Below are positions 18,393 through 26,426 of a stretch of 64,000 nucleotides of DNA, one piece after another. A program made the position numbers and the translations under genes. The notes under the pieces are model-generated. The model saw nothing but the letters and a program-made list of their open reading frames with translations, was not told the DNA's origin and ran no database searches. Numbering within the stretch: position 1 is the stretch's first letter; each line of letters starts with the position of its first letter. Origin of the DNA: Oleiagrimonas sp963821885 (GTDB lineage Bacteria > Pseudomonadota > Gammaproteobacteria > Xanthomonadales > Rhodanobacteraceae); NCBI GenBank assembly GCA_963821885.1, contig CAWGFN010000002.1, positions 186,001 to 250,000 of the forward strand, read 5' to 3'.

Positions 18393-19450
18393 GCGAGGAC
18401 GCGCGCCACCGCCTGCTGGCCTGGTGCCGTCCCGGATTCGAATCCGAATGCGCGCAGGAACTGGCCGCGCTGGACAGCCTCGGCGGCGGTGGCGGCTATG
18501 CGCGGGCGGTGCGCGGCCAGGGCATGGTCGAGTTCGTCTGCCTCGATGGCGAGGCCGCCGACCGCGTGCAGGAGCAGGCCGGATCGCGTGGGCCGGTCTT
18601 CGCCCGCCAGTTGCTGCGCGGCATCGGCCGCATCGATGAACTGGCGCGCGAGGACCGGCTGTCGCAGCTGATGCCGATCGTCGCCGCCGACCCGCGGCGC
18701 TGGTCCGATGCCTGGGTGGAGTCCTCCGACGGCGAGGGCGGGCGGGAACTCGGGGCGCTGTGTCGCGGCCTGAACGCCGCGCTGATCACCCGCCTCAAGG
18801 GCGAACGTCTCATCGATCGCGTTTCACCCTGGCGGCTGCATGTCGCCCTGCTGTCACCGACCTGCGCCCTGGTCGCGGCCACCCACGTCGCACGCAGCGC
18901 GCCCTGGCCCGGCGGCATCCCGCGCCTGCGCTTCCCGCGCGCCGCGCCAAGCCGCTCGACGCTGAAGCTCGAGGAAGCCTTCCTCACACTGCTCGACGCC
19001 GACGAGCGCGAAGACTGGCTGCAACCGGGCATGAGCGCGGTCGACCTGGGCGCCGCTCCGGGCGGCTGGACCTGGCAGTTGGTGCAGCGTTCGATCCGCG
19101 TCGTCGCTGTCGACAACGGGCCGATGGACGCCGCGCTGATGGACAGCGGCCTGGTCGAGCATCGCCGCGAGGATGGCTTCCGCTTCCGTCCGGAAAGGAC
19201 CGTGGACTGGCTGGTCTGCGACATGGTCGAACAACCCCGTCGGGTCGCCGCGCGCATGGCCGAGTGGCTCCACCAGGGCTGGTGCCGCCATGCCGTGTTC
19301 AACCTCAAGCTGCCGATGAAGAAGCGCTACGAGGAAGTCGAGCTGTGCCTGCGCCTGCTGCGCGAAAACGTGGACGCCAAGCTCGATATCCGCGCGCGGC
19401 AGCTCTTTCATGATCGTGAGGAGATCACGGTCTTCGCCCGTCGTGTCTGA
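18389..19450 (+). CDS. rlmM: 23S rRNA (cytidine-2498-2'-O)-methyltransferase
   Basis: A 353-residue protein starting at GTG 18389 inside the glnS stop. The N-terminal THUMP-like part opens LLAWCRPGFESECAQEL, and the C-terminal Rossmann methyltransferase has the SAM motif VDLGAAPGGWTWQL followed by VDNGPMD and NLKLPMKKRYEEV, where the Lys residues belong to the K-D-K-E set of 2'-O-methyltransferases. It modifies C2498 in the peptidyl-transferase region of 23S rRNA. Coupling to glnS groups two translation genes in one transcript. Confidence 0.96.
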   Translation: MSEDARHRLLAWCRPGFESECAQELAALDSLGGGGGYARAVRGQGMVEFVCLDGEAADRVQEQAGSRGPVFARQLLRGIGRIDELAREDRLSQLMPIVAADPRRWSDAWVESSDGEGGRELGALCRGLNAALITRLKGERLIDRVSPWRLHVALLSPTCALVAATHVARSAPWPGGIPRLRFPRAAPSRSTLKLEEAFLTLLDADEREDWLQPGMSAVDLGAAPGGWTWQLVQRSIRVVAVDNGPMDAALMDSGLVEHRREDGFRFRPERTVDWLVCDMVEQPRRVAARMAEWLHQGWCRHAVFNLKLPMKKRYEEVELCLRLLRENVDAKLDIRARQLFHDREEITVFARRV

Positions 19451-19510
19451 ATCGCCGCCGACAACCCATGTCCGGGTCGGGTCGGCCCCAGGACGCCATG
19501 ATTGGGTAGG

Positions 19511-20281
19511 ATGCACGCTCTTGCCCCGAGCATCCCGCGGAATCCGGAACGTCAGAACGTGAAACGCCTGCGTGCCCTGTTGCCCCTGCTCCTGCTGATC
19601 ACCACTGGCGTGGTGCTTCTGGCCGGCGGCATGGGCGACTACCTCGATCCGCGCCGGCTGGTGTCCGAGCACGCCGCGCTGCTGGAGGCCGTCGGGTCGC
19701 GTCCCTGGCTCTCGCGCGCGGCCTACGTGGGGCTGCTGACCCTGGTCACCGCCACCGGTCTTCCCGCCAGCATCCTGGTGATCATCGCCGGGGGACTGAT
19801 CTTCGGCGAAATCGAGGGCACCGCACTATCCTCGGTCGGACTGCTGCTGGGCTCGCTGCTGCTGTTCCTGGCCAGCCGGTATGCATTCGGGAGCGGACAG
19901 CGTCCGGCGCCGGTCCTGGCCGAGCGCCTGCGGCACGGTTATGCGCGTCACCCGCTCAACTACACCCTGTTCCTGCGCTTCGTGCCGGTATTTCCTTTTG
20001 GCGGCGTCAGCGTGGCGCTGGCCTGGTTGCGCTGTCCACTGTGGCTTTTTGTCACCGCGACCTGGCTCGGCGGCACCCTGATGCTGATCTTCGAGACGGC
20101 GATCGGCGCCGACCTGGGGCGCAACCTGGCCGCCGGCCGCGACTTCGGCTGGCGATTGCTGCTGGACCCCGAGCTGCTCCTGCCGCTGGGAGCGCTGGCG
20201 TTGCTGGCCCTGTTGCCGATACTGATCCGGCGCCGTGCCCGCCCTCCCGACAGGCCACGAGCCGACGACGCGGTCGATTGA
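19511..20281 (+). CDS. TVP38/TMEM64 (DedA-like) membrane protein
   Basis: An inner-membrane protein of up to 256 residues with five or six hydrophobic segments. The VTT/SNARE-associated core is visible: GLPASILVIIAGGLIFG, then GSLLLFLASRYAFG, then FLRFVPVFPFGGVSVALAW, matching the conserved re-entrant loops and the F..R..P motif. Family members flip or move phospholipids or undecaprenyl phosphate; the substrate here cannot be told. ATG 19511 follows GGTAGG; a GTG at 19559 (VKRLRALLPLLLL) starts right at the first membrane segment and is a real alternative. It precedes the hybrid kinase by 66 bases, but that gene has its own candidate promoter. Confidence 0.85.
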   Translation: MHALAPSIPRNPERQNVKRLRALLPLLLLITTGVVLLAGGMGDYLDPRRLVSEHAALLEAVGSRPWLSRAAYVGLLTLVTATGLPASILVIIAGGLIFGEIEGTALSSVGLLLGSLLLFLASRYAFGSGQRPAPVLAERLRHGYARHPLNYTLFLRFVPVFPFGGVSVALAWLRCPLWLFVTATWLGGTLMLIFETAIGADLGRNLAAGRDFGWRLLLDPELLLPLGALALLALLPILIRRRARPPDRPRADDAVD

Positions 20282-20304
20282 CCACCTAGTGGCGCGCGGC
20301 ACGC

Positions 20305-20310
20305 TACAAT
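20305..20310 (+). promoter_or_regulatory. Candidate -10 of the hybrid kinase gene
   Basis: TACAAT lies 37 bases before the GTG start. A TTGACC at 20278-20283 would make a -35 but with a 21-base spacer, longer than usual, so only the -10 is called. Confidence 0.4.
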
Positions 20311-20347
20311 CGGTTTGTCTGCGAACGCCACCATCCGGGGGGCGCAA

Positions 20348-22306
20348 GTGTCCGAGAGCCCAACTGCACGCATCCGAAAATGGTGGCGCCGGGCCTCGCT
20401 GATCCAGCGTCTGGTACTGGTTGCCCTGCTGCCATCGGCGGTCTCGACCATATTTCTCGCCGTGCTGCTCACGCGGCACCAGATCCACTCCATGCGCGAC
20501 ATGACGCGCAGTGCGGCCGGCGCCTATGTCGACCAGGCCGCCATGCTGGCCGTGGATCCGCTGCGCCAGAACGACGCCGACGCCCTGCAGCACCTGGCAC
20601 ACTCCCTGAGCCAGCTTCCGCACATCGGCGAAGTCCGCGTCCTCGACGCGAACGGCACGCTGGTCGCCAGCGCCCTGCAACCGACCGACGACGACAGCCG
20701 CGAGATCCAGCACCTCAGGCACGTCATCGTCGCCCCGGATGCGCCAGGGCGCGTCATCGGCACCCTGCTGGTCGACGTCGATTCGGATACCTCGCTGCTG
20801 TCGCAGCACACCAACATCTTCGACACCCTGCTGTGGCTGGGGATCGCCATGCTCCTGGCCATCCTGCTGAGCTGGCAGCAGGCCCGCTGGATCAGCGCCC
20901 CGCTGCGCCGACTTTCCGAGGCCATGCGTGGCCTGGGCCGCATCGACCGGCCGCTGTCGGTACGGGTCACGGACGACTCCGAGATCGGCGACCTGCAGCG
21001 CGGTTTCAACACCGCGGCAGCCACCCTGCACGAACTGCATCGCGACATGGAACGACGCATCGAGGAAGCCACCGAGGAGCTGGCGCACAAGAACGCCGCC
21101 CTCGAGCAGGCCAGCAAGGCGAAGGCGCGTTTCCTGGCCGGCGCCACCCACGACCTGCGCCAACCGCTGTACGCGCTGACGCTGTTCTCCTCGGCCCTGG
21201 GTGAACGGGAAACCGATCCGGAGCGCCTGGACCGCATCGCCCACGTGCAGCAGTGCATCGAATCGCTGGACCGCCTGTTCGGCGAGCTGCTGGACCTGTC
21301 GCGCCTGGAGGCCGGGGCGATGCAGCCGGAATTACGCGATTTCCCGCTCGACGAACTGTTCCAGGAAGTCAGCCGCAATTTCCGCATTCAGGCCGAAAAA
21401 CAGGACTTGCGCCTGATCACGCGTCCGACCGACCTGTGGGTGTACAGCGACCGCACGATGCTTTCGCGCATCCTCAACAACCTGGTCAGCAACGCGCTGC
21501 GCTACACCCACGAGGGCGGCGTGCTGCTCGGCGCGCGGCGGCGCGATGGTCATGTCCGCATCGATGTGCGTGACACTGGCGTGGGCATCGCCGAAGAGCA
21601 CCAGCAGCACATCTTCGAGGAGTTCTACCGCATCGAGGATTCCGAGCACTACGCGCAGCATGCGCTCAGCCCGAACGCCGTCCAGCGCGGACTCGGCCTG
21701 GGCCTGTCCACGGTCAAGCGCCTGTCCGAGCTGCTGGGCGCCGAATGCACCCTGCACTCCTCGCCCGGCCGCGGCAGCCTGTTCACGCTCAAGGTCCCGA
21801 CCAGCCGCGTGCAGTCCGCGAAACCCGCCGTCATCGGCCGCAACATCAGGCGCCTGACGGCCCCCTCGAAGGAACTGGAGGGCACCCGCGTGCTGGTGGT
21901 CGACGACGACCAGGCCATACTTGCCGGGGTGCATGACCTGCTGTGCAACTGGGGCTGCCGCGTACAGACGGCGACGAGTTGCGAATCCGCCATGGCGCAA
22001 GCGCGAGTCACCCCGCAGCCACCCGACATGATCATCACCGACCTGCATCTGGGCCGCCAGTGCGATGGCGTGAGCCTGCTCGAGCAGCTTGAAAATCACT
22101 ACGACGGCACCGGCAACGGCAATCCACCCTTTGCGCGTCTGCTCATCACCGGTGAAACCGAACGCAGCCGGCTGCAGCGGGCACTGGCCAGGAAACTGCC
22201 CATTCTGTTCAAGCCGGTCCCCGCCGAACCCCTGCGCGAGGCGCTCATCGCCCTGCTGCGAAGCCATCGCGCAAGCGCCAGTGGGACCGTCACCCCGGCC
22301 GGGTAG
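20348..22306 (+). CDS. Hybrid sensor histidine kinase with C-terminal receiver
   Basis: GTG 20348 follows a GGGGGG site and gives 652 residues. Order: membrane helix about 19-42, a periplasmic sensor region about 45-155, second helix 157-178, HAMP, coiled coil about 230-260, HisKA with the phospho-acceptor H268 in GATHDLRQPLYAL, the HATPase N, G1 and G2 boxes (NNLVSNALRYT, DTGVGIAEE, GLGLGLSTV), then a receiver domain with VVDDDQA and the acceptor Asp in MIITDLHLG. The DLRQPL form of the H-box is that of kinases paired with LuxR-type regulators. A response regulator of that type lies 79 bases downstream on the same strand and is the likely partner. The signal is unknown. Confidence 0.92.
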   Translation: MSESPTARIRKWWRRASLIQRLVLVALLPSAVSTIFLAVLLTRHQIHSMRDMTRSAAGAYVDQAAMLAVDPLRQNDADALQHLAHSLSQLPHIGEVRVLDANGTLVASALQPTDDDSREIQHLRHVIVAPDAPGRVIGTLLVDVDSDTSLLSQHTNIFDTLLWLGIAMLLAILLSWQQARWISAPLRRLSEAMRGLGRIDRPLSVRVTDDSEIGDLQRGFNTAAATLHELHRDMERRIEEATEELAHKNAALEQASKAKARFLAGATHDLRQPLYALTLFSSALGERETDPERLDRIAHVQQCIESLDRLFGELLDLSRLEAGAMQPELRDFPLDELFQEVSRNFRIQAEKQDLRLITRPTDLWVYSDRTMLSRILNNLVSNALRYTHEGGVLLGARRRDGHVRIDVRDTGVGIAEEHQQHIFEEFYRIEDSEHYAQHALSPNAVQRGLGLGLSTVKRLSELLGAECTLHSSPGRGSLFTLKVPTSRVQSAKPAVIGRNIRRLTAPSKELEGTRVLVVDDDQAILAGVHDLLCNWGCRVQTATSCESAMAQARVTPQPPDMIITDLHLGRQCDGVSLLEQLENHYDGTGNGNPPFARLLITGETERSRLQRALARKLPILFKPVPAEPLREALIALLRSHRASASGTVTPAG

Positions 22307-22385
22307 TGCAAAAGCCATAGTCGCTACGCCTTGCCGGGGCGGTGGCATTGACGCAGAATCGAATTCGGACACACGGAGAACCGTG

Positions 22386-23045
22386 ATGCGCATACTGATC
22401 GCGGATGATCACCACCTGGTGATCGAGGGCGTCAGGCTGAAACTTTCCGAACTGGGCCCGGGCAACGAGTTCCTTGTTGCCAACACGGTGGACCAGATGC
22501 TCGGGATCCTGCGCGAATCGCCACCGCCCGATATCGCCCTGATCGACCTCACGATGCCGGGCGCGCGCGGGTGGAGCCATATCGGCGAAGCCCTGCGCAT
22601 GCAGCCGAACATGCGCGTGCTGGTGCTGTCCGGCAATGAGGACAGCGCGCTGATGAACAAACTGATCGACAGCGGCGCGCACGGCTACATCCCCAAGTCC
22701 TACTCGCCCGACGTCATGCTCTCGGCGATCCGGCTGGTGCTGTCCGGCGGCACCTACATCCCACCGATGGCGCTGCATGGCGGTTCGCGCAACCATGCCC
22801 AGTCGGACAGTACGGCAGACAGCGCCAACGGAACCGGCGAGGACCAGCTGTCGGATCTGCTGACCGAACGCCAGATCGACGTGCTCAGACTGCTGTCGCG
22901 CGGCAGCCCCAACAAGGTCATCGCGCGTGAACTGGGCATCAGCGAGGGCACCGTGAAGATCCACCTGGCGGCGATCTTCCGCGCGCTGAACGTTCGCAAT
23001 CGCGTCGAGGCCGTGGTCGCCTCGCAACAGATCGCCCAGAACTGA
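22386..23045 (+). CDS. LuxR/NarL-family response regulator
   Basis: A 219-residue regulator. The receiver has the acidic pair ADDHH, the phospho-acceptor D54 (ALIDLTMPG), and the Lys of IPKSY. A linker of about 25 polar residues leads to a LuxR-type HTH at about 157-205 (LTERQIDVLRLLSRGSPNKVIARELG, positions 157-182, then ISEGTVKIHLAAIFRALN). It follows the hybrid kinase closely and should be its output. Nothing in the flanks suggests the target genes. A 320-residue reading from 22089 only extends upstream through the kinase in another frame. Confidence 0.93.
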   Translation: MRILIADDHHLVIEGVRLKLSELGPGNEFLVANTVDQMLGILRESPPPDIALIDLTMPGARGWSHIGEALRMQPNMRVLVLSGNEDSALMNKLIDSGAHGYIPKSYSPDVMLSAIRLVLSGGTYIPPMALHGGSRNHAQSDSTADSANGTGEDQLSDLLTERQIDVLRLLSRGSPNKVIARELGISEGTVKIHLAAIFRALNVRNRVEAVVASQQIAQN

Positions 23046-23139
23046 CGGCACCGCTTCACGGTCCTGTCATCGGCGCGGCAAGCGCCTGCAACCTCGCGGC
23101 CTGACACTGCGGCGCATCCCCCTGCCGCACGTCCCCGCC

Positions 23140-23355
23140 ATGGCCCGCGACAATGCCGTCCAGCACGCCCTGCACCAGGCCGCCATGTGGCGGCGCCTGG
23201 CCAACCAATGTCGCCGCTGCGGCGACGTCGACCTTGAGCGCGATGCGCGCATGCTGTCGCGCCGCTACCTGCGGCAGGCACGCCAGTTGTCGGGTGATGT
23301 GACCCGTACGCCCGGAGATCGGGCGCCACGGCGCGCAGGGCACGCGGCCGCATGA
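23140..23355 (+). CDS. Possible small hypothetical protein
   Basis: A 71-codon frame, MARDNAVQHALHQAAMWRRLAN and on (positions 1-22), with strong G/C bias at third positions and an amphipathic, Arg-rich helical look (DVDLERDARMLSRRYLRQARQL). No ribosome site is evident before the ATG and no family is recognised. It fills the space between the LuxR regulator and tRNA-Lys. It could be a real helical cytoplasmic protein or a chance frame in GC-rich DNA. Confidence 0.35.
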   Translation: MARDNAVQHALHQAAMWRRLANQCRRCGDVDLERDARMLSRRYLRQARQLSGDVTRTPGDRAPRRAGHAAA

Positions 23356-23372
23356 AAGATCCCGCCAGGAAA

Positions 23373-23448
23373 TGGTGGGTCGTGTGAGACTCGAACTCAC
23401 GACCATCGGATTAAAAGTCCGGTGCTCTACCAACTGAGCTAACGACCC
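23373..23448 (-). tRNA. tRNA-Lys (anticodon TTT)
   Basis: On the minus strand the 76 bases fold as a full cloverleaf: acceptor GGGTCGT paired with ACGACCC, discriminator A and encoded CCA, D arm AGCTCAGTTGGTAGAGC, anticodon stem CGGAC/GTCCG around CTTTTAA with anticodon TTT, and T arm with GTTCGAGTC. It follows queC, the same place as in pseudomonads. Confidence 0.97.
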
Positions 23449-23510
23449 GTGTCCCGCGGGGCCATCGCGGCGGGCGCGATGGAATCGGCGATTCTACCCG
23501 CTCGCCTGCA

Positions 23511-24197
23511 TCAACGGTAGTGCGTGGGATCGGGCACGCCGGCATCGGCGAAGCCCTGCGCGCGCAGGCGGCAGGCATCGCAATGGCCGCAGGCGCGGCC
23601 CTCGGCGTCGGCGCGATAGCAGCTCACGGTCTGCGCGAAATCCACGCCCAGGTCCAGACCGGCGCGCACGATGTCGCCCTTGCCCATGGCCATCAGCGGC
23701 GCGTGCACGCGCATCGGCGCGCCCTCGACGCCGGCGCGCGTGGCCACTTGCGCCAGGGCCTGGAACTGCTCGATGAAGGCCGGCCGGCAATCGGGATAGC
23801 CCGAATAGTCCACGGCGTTGACGCCGCAGAAGATATCGGTGGCGCCCAGCACTTCCGCCCAGCCCAGGGCGATCGACAGCATGATGGTGTTGCGCGCGGG
23901 CACGTAGGTCACCGGGATGCCGTCGCCGCCGTTCTCGGGCACCTCGATGTCGTCGGTCAGCGCCGAGCCGCCGATGCTGCGCAGGTCCACGGTGACCACC
24001 TTGTGCGCCACCGCGCCCAGCGCGCGACTGACGCGCGCGGCCGCCTCCAGTTCGGAATTGTGCCGCTGCCCGTAGGCCACGCTGAGCGCATGCACGGCGA
24101 GGCCCTGCGCGCGGGCCATGGCCAGCACCACGGCCGAGTCCATGCCGCCGGAAACCAGCGCCACGGCGGGGCGGGAGGAGGTATCGGTTTCGCTCAT
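23511..24197 (-). CDS. queC: 7-cyano-7-deazaguanine synthase
   Basis: Converts 7-carboxy-7-deazaguanine to preQ0 with ATP and ammonia, in queuosine synthesis. The 228 residues show the PP-loop SGGMDS at 16-21, AYGQRHNSEL, and the zinc cysteines C193, C203, C206 and C209 near the C-terminus. It lies 77 bases after queE on the same strand; the two act in consecutive steps (QueE makes CDG, QueC uses it). tRNA-Lys follows 62 bases on. Confidence 0.97.
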   Translation of the reverse strand: MSETDTSSRPAVALVSGGMDSAVVLAMARAQGLAVHALSVAYGQRHNSELEAAARVSRALGAVAHKVVTVDLRSIGGSALTDDIEVPENGGDGIPVTYVPARNTIMLSIALGWAEVLGATDIFCGVNAVDYSGYPDCRPAFIEQFQALAQVATRAGVEGAPMRVHAPLMAMGKGDIVRAGLDLGVDFAQTVSCYRADAEGRACGHCDACRLRAQGFADAGVPDPTHYR

Positions 24198-24274
24198 CGG
24201 GTCATCTGCATGGCAATCAGCGCGACATTATCGGGCTTCCGGCCCGGTGGTGCACGCGCCGCCCCGGCCTGGCC

Positions 24275-24961
24275 TCAATGCCCGGGGACATCACCCCACA
24301 ACTGCTTGTGCAGCTGCATCTGCAGGCGTACCGGCAGGCGGTCGGCGAGTATCCATTCGGCCAGTTCACGCGCATGGAGGCGGCCGTGGACCGGCGAGAA
24401 CAGCACCATGCAGCGCTCGGCGAGGCGGTGCTCGTCCAGCCTGGCGCAGGCCCACGCGTAGTCGTCGCGGTCGGCGATGACGACCTTGACCTGGTCATGC
24501 GGCAACAGATGCGCGAGGTTGGACCACAGGTTGCGGTCCACCTCGCCCGACCCCGGAGCCTTGAGATCCATGACCTTGCGCACGCGCGGGTCGACCCCGG
24601 ACACATCCACGGCGCCGGAGGTTTCCAGCGACACCGCATGACCGGCATCGCACAGGCGTTCGAGCAACAACAGGCAGCGCTTCTGCGCCAGCGGCTCGCC
24701 ACCGGTCACGCACACGTGCCGGGCGCCGAACGCGGCCACGTTGGCGACGATGGCGTCGATGTCGTGCCACTGGCCGCCGTGAAAGGCGTATTCGGTGTCG
24801 CACCACACGCAGCGCAGGGGGCAACCGGTCAAGCGGACGAACACCGTCGGCCAGCCCGCGGCATCGGCCTCGCCCTGGATGGAGTGGAATATCTCGCTGA
24901 TGCGCAGGCGTTCGGCTGCACGCTCGGCATGCCGGACCTCGCCGGTCGCGGTGGCGGCCAC
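24275..24961 (-). CDS. queE: 7-carboxy-7-deazaguanine synthase
   Basis: Radical SAM enzyme making 7-carboxy-7-deazaguanine from 6-carboxytetrahydropterin. The cluster motif CPLRCVWC (C47, C51, C54), IFHSIQGE at the N-terminus, and TGGEPL are all present; length is 228 residues. The start is taken as GTG 24961, just 6 bases past the cpoB stop, so it is likely read from the tol-pal transcript and coupled to it. I see no ATG at the right place. Confidence 0.95.
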   Translation of the reverse strand: MAATATGEVRHAERAAERLRISEIFHSIQGEADAAGWPTVFVRLTGCPLRCVWCDTEYAFHGGQWHDIDAIVANVAAFGARHVCVTGGEPLAQKRCLLLLERLCDAGHAVSLETSGAVDVSGVDPRVRKVMDLKAPGSGEVDRNLWSNLAHLLPHDQVKVVIADRDDYAWACARLDEHRLAERCMVLFSPVHGRLHARELAEWILADRLPVRLQMQLHKQLWGDVPGH

Positions 24962-24966
24962 GACGC

Positions 24967-25842
24967 TCAGTTCGCCTGCTGCAGCGCGATGTCCTTGAGA
25001 CGCTGCTGCGCCAGGCGGGCCACGCTGCTGCCCGGGTACTTGGCGACCACCGACTGCAGCGTCTTCTGCGCGGCGTCGGTCTGCTTCAGTGCGTCCTGGC
25101 AGTAACCGGCCTTGAGCAGCGCACCGGGCGTCTTGTCGCTGTCGGGGTACTGCTGCACCAGATGCTGGAAGGCCTCGAGGGCCACATCGTAGTTCTGCAC
25201 CGTGTAATACGACTCGCCCAGCCAGTAGTAGGCGTTGGGCGCGAGCGCGCTGTCCGGGTGCTTCTGGATGAAATCGCGGAACTGCCGCGCCGACTGCACG
25301 AACTGCCCGTCACGCAGGGCCTTGAAGGCCTGGTTGTAGGCGTCCTGCACCGCTTGCGGATCACTGGATGCGGCGGCACTCGACGATACGGCGGGGCCGT
25401 TGGTGCCGGCGACTGCCGTGGCTCCCGGGTCGCCACCGGTGGCCGGGGCGCTGTTCGCCGCGGCCGATGTCGACCCGCTGGCGGCCGGAGCGGGGGTCTT
25501 GCCCTCGAGCCGGCTCACGCGGGAATCGAGATCGATGTACTGATCCTTGCCGGACTGCTGCAGCAGCTTGACCTGGTGCTGCAATTCCTCGATCTGCCCC
25601 TGCAGCTGCTGAACCTGCGCCTGCAGGGCCTGCACCTGGTTGACCAGGACGGTGCCCTGGTTGGCCGGGTTGCCGTTCTGCTGCTGGGCCTGGGCCTGCT
25701 CCAGGCGCGTCACGCGCTCGGCCAGGCTCAGGCGCTGTGCGTGCGCCGGCAGGGCCGCACCCACGGCCAGAAACAGGACGGCCGCCAAAGCGGCCGCCCT
25801 GCCTTGATCGACTCGAGATGTCCGGGTCGATCGATCCGACAT
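24967..25842 (-). CDS. cpoB: Cell division coordinator CpoB (YbgF)
   Basis: Periplasmic protein that links Tol-Pal with peptidoglycan synthesis by PBP1B during septation. ATG 25842 shares its A with the pal stop (TGATG). The 291 residues start with a signal peptide ending near AHAQ, then a coiled coil rich in Gln and Leu (LVNQVQALQAQVQQLQGQ), a Ser/Ala/Gly linker that is longer than in E. coli, and a C-terminal TPR domain with three repeats (AYYWLGESYYTVQNYDVALE and neighbours). The long low-complexity linker is the only unusual part. Confidence 0.94.
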   Translation of the reverse strand: MSDRSTRTSRVDQGRAAALAAVLFLAVGAALPAHAQRLSLAERVTRLEQAQAQQQNGNPANQGTVLVNQVQALQAQVQQLQGQIEELQHQVKLLQQSGKDQYIDLDSRVSRLEGKTPAPAASGSTSAAANSAPATGGDPGATAVAGTNGPAVSSSAAASSDPQAVQDAYNQAFKALRDGQFVQSARQFRDFIQKHPDSALAPNAYYWLGESYYTVQNYDVALEAFQHLVQQYPDSDKTPGALLKAGYCQDALKQTDAAQKTLQSVVAKYPGSSVARLAQQRLKDIALQQAN

Positions 25843-26351
25843 CACTTCGAGGTGTACTCGATGTCGACGCGGCGGTTCTTGGACCAGCACGCCTCGTTGT
25901 GCTCGCGGCACGTCGGACGCTCTTCGCCGTAGCTGACCACGGTGATCTGGTCGGCCGAGGCGCCGTTGGCTTCCAGGGCGGCAGCCACCGCATTGCCGCG
26001 GCGCTCGCCGAGGCCGAGGTTGTACTCGCGGGTACCACGCTCGTCGGTGTTGCCGGCCAGGCGCACGTGGGCGCTCGGACGGTCCTTCAGGTACTGCGCA
26101 TGGCAGGCCATGATTTCTTCAAACTGCGGCTTGATGTCGCTCTTGTCGAAATCGAAGTACACCTCGCGCTGACGCAGGCAGGCATTGGTGTCCAGGTCGG
26201 CCGGCATGAAGCCGGTCGGGGCCGGCGGCGGCGCCTGCTCGACCGGTGCCGGGGCCGGCGGCGGAGTCGGCTTGACCTCCTTCTTGGTACAGGCCGCCAT
26301 GCCTGCCACGCAGAACATGGCAATCAGGGAATAGCGAACACTCTTGTTCAT
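25842..26351 (-). CDS. pal: Peptidoglycan-associated lipoprotein Pal
   Basis: Outer-membrane lipoprotein binding peptidoglycan and TolB. The signal peptide ends in MAAC with lipidated C21, then a Pro-rich tether, then an OmpA-like domain with VYFDFDKSDIKPQF and the peptidoglycan-binding NTDERGTREYNLGLGERR (its Asp and Arg contact diaminopimelate). Length 169 residues. Extra cysteines (NACLRQ, MACHAQ, TCREHNEACW) could form disulfides in the periplasm. It follows tolB after 75 bases. Confidence 0.97.
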   Translation of the reverse strand: MNKSVRYSLIAMFCVAGMAACTKKEVKPTPPPAPAPVEQAPPPAPTGFMPADLDTNACLRQREVYFDFDKSDIKPQFEEIMACHAQYLKDRPSAHVRLAGNTDERGTREYNLGLGERRGNAVAAALEANGASADQITVVSYGEERPTCREHNEACWSKNRRVDIEYTSK

Positions 26352-26426
26352 GGCAATTTCCTTCTACTCAGGGGTTTCCGAAAATTATTTTTTACTACAT
26401 GCCGATAATCCGGCTTGTTGGTGCGA

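Noticed and set aside
23373..23448. tRNA-Lys as an integration site for an island
   Set aside because: No repeat of the tRNA 3' end and no integrase nearby; flanks are conserved core genes.
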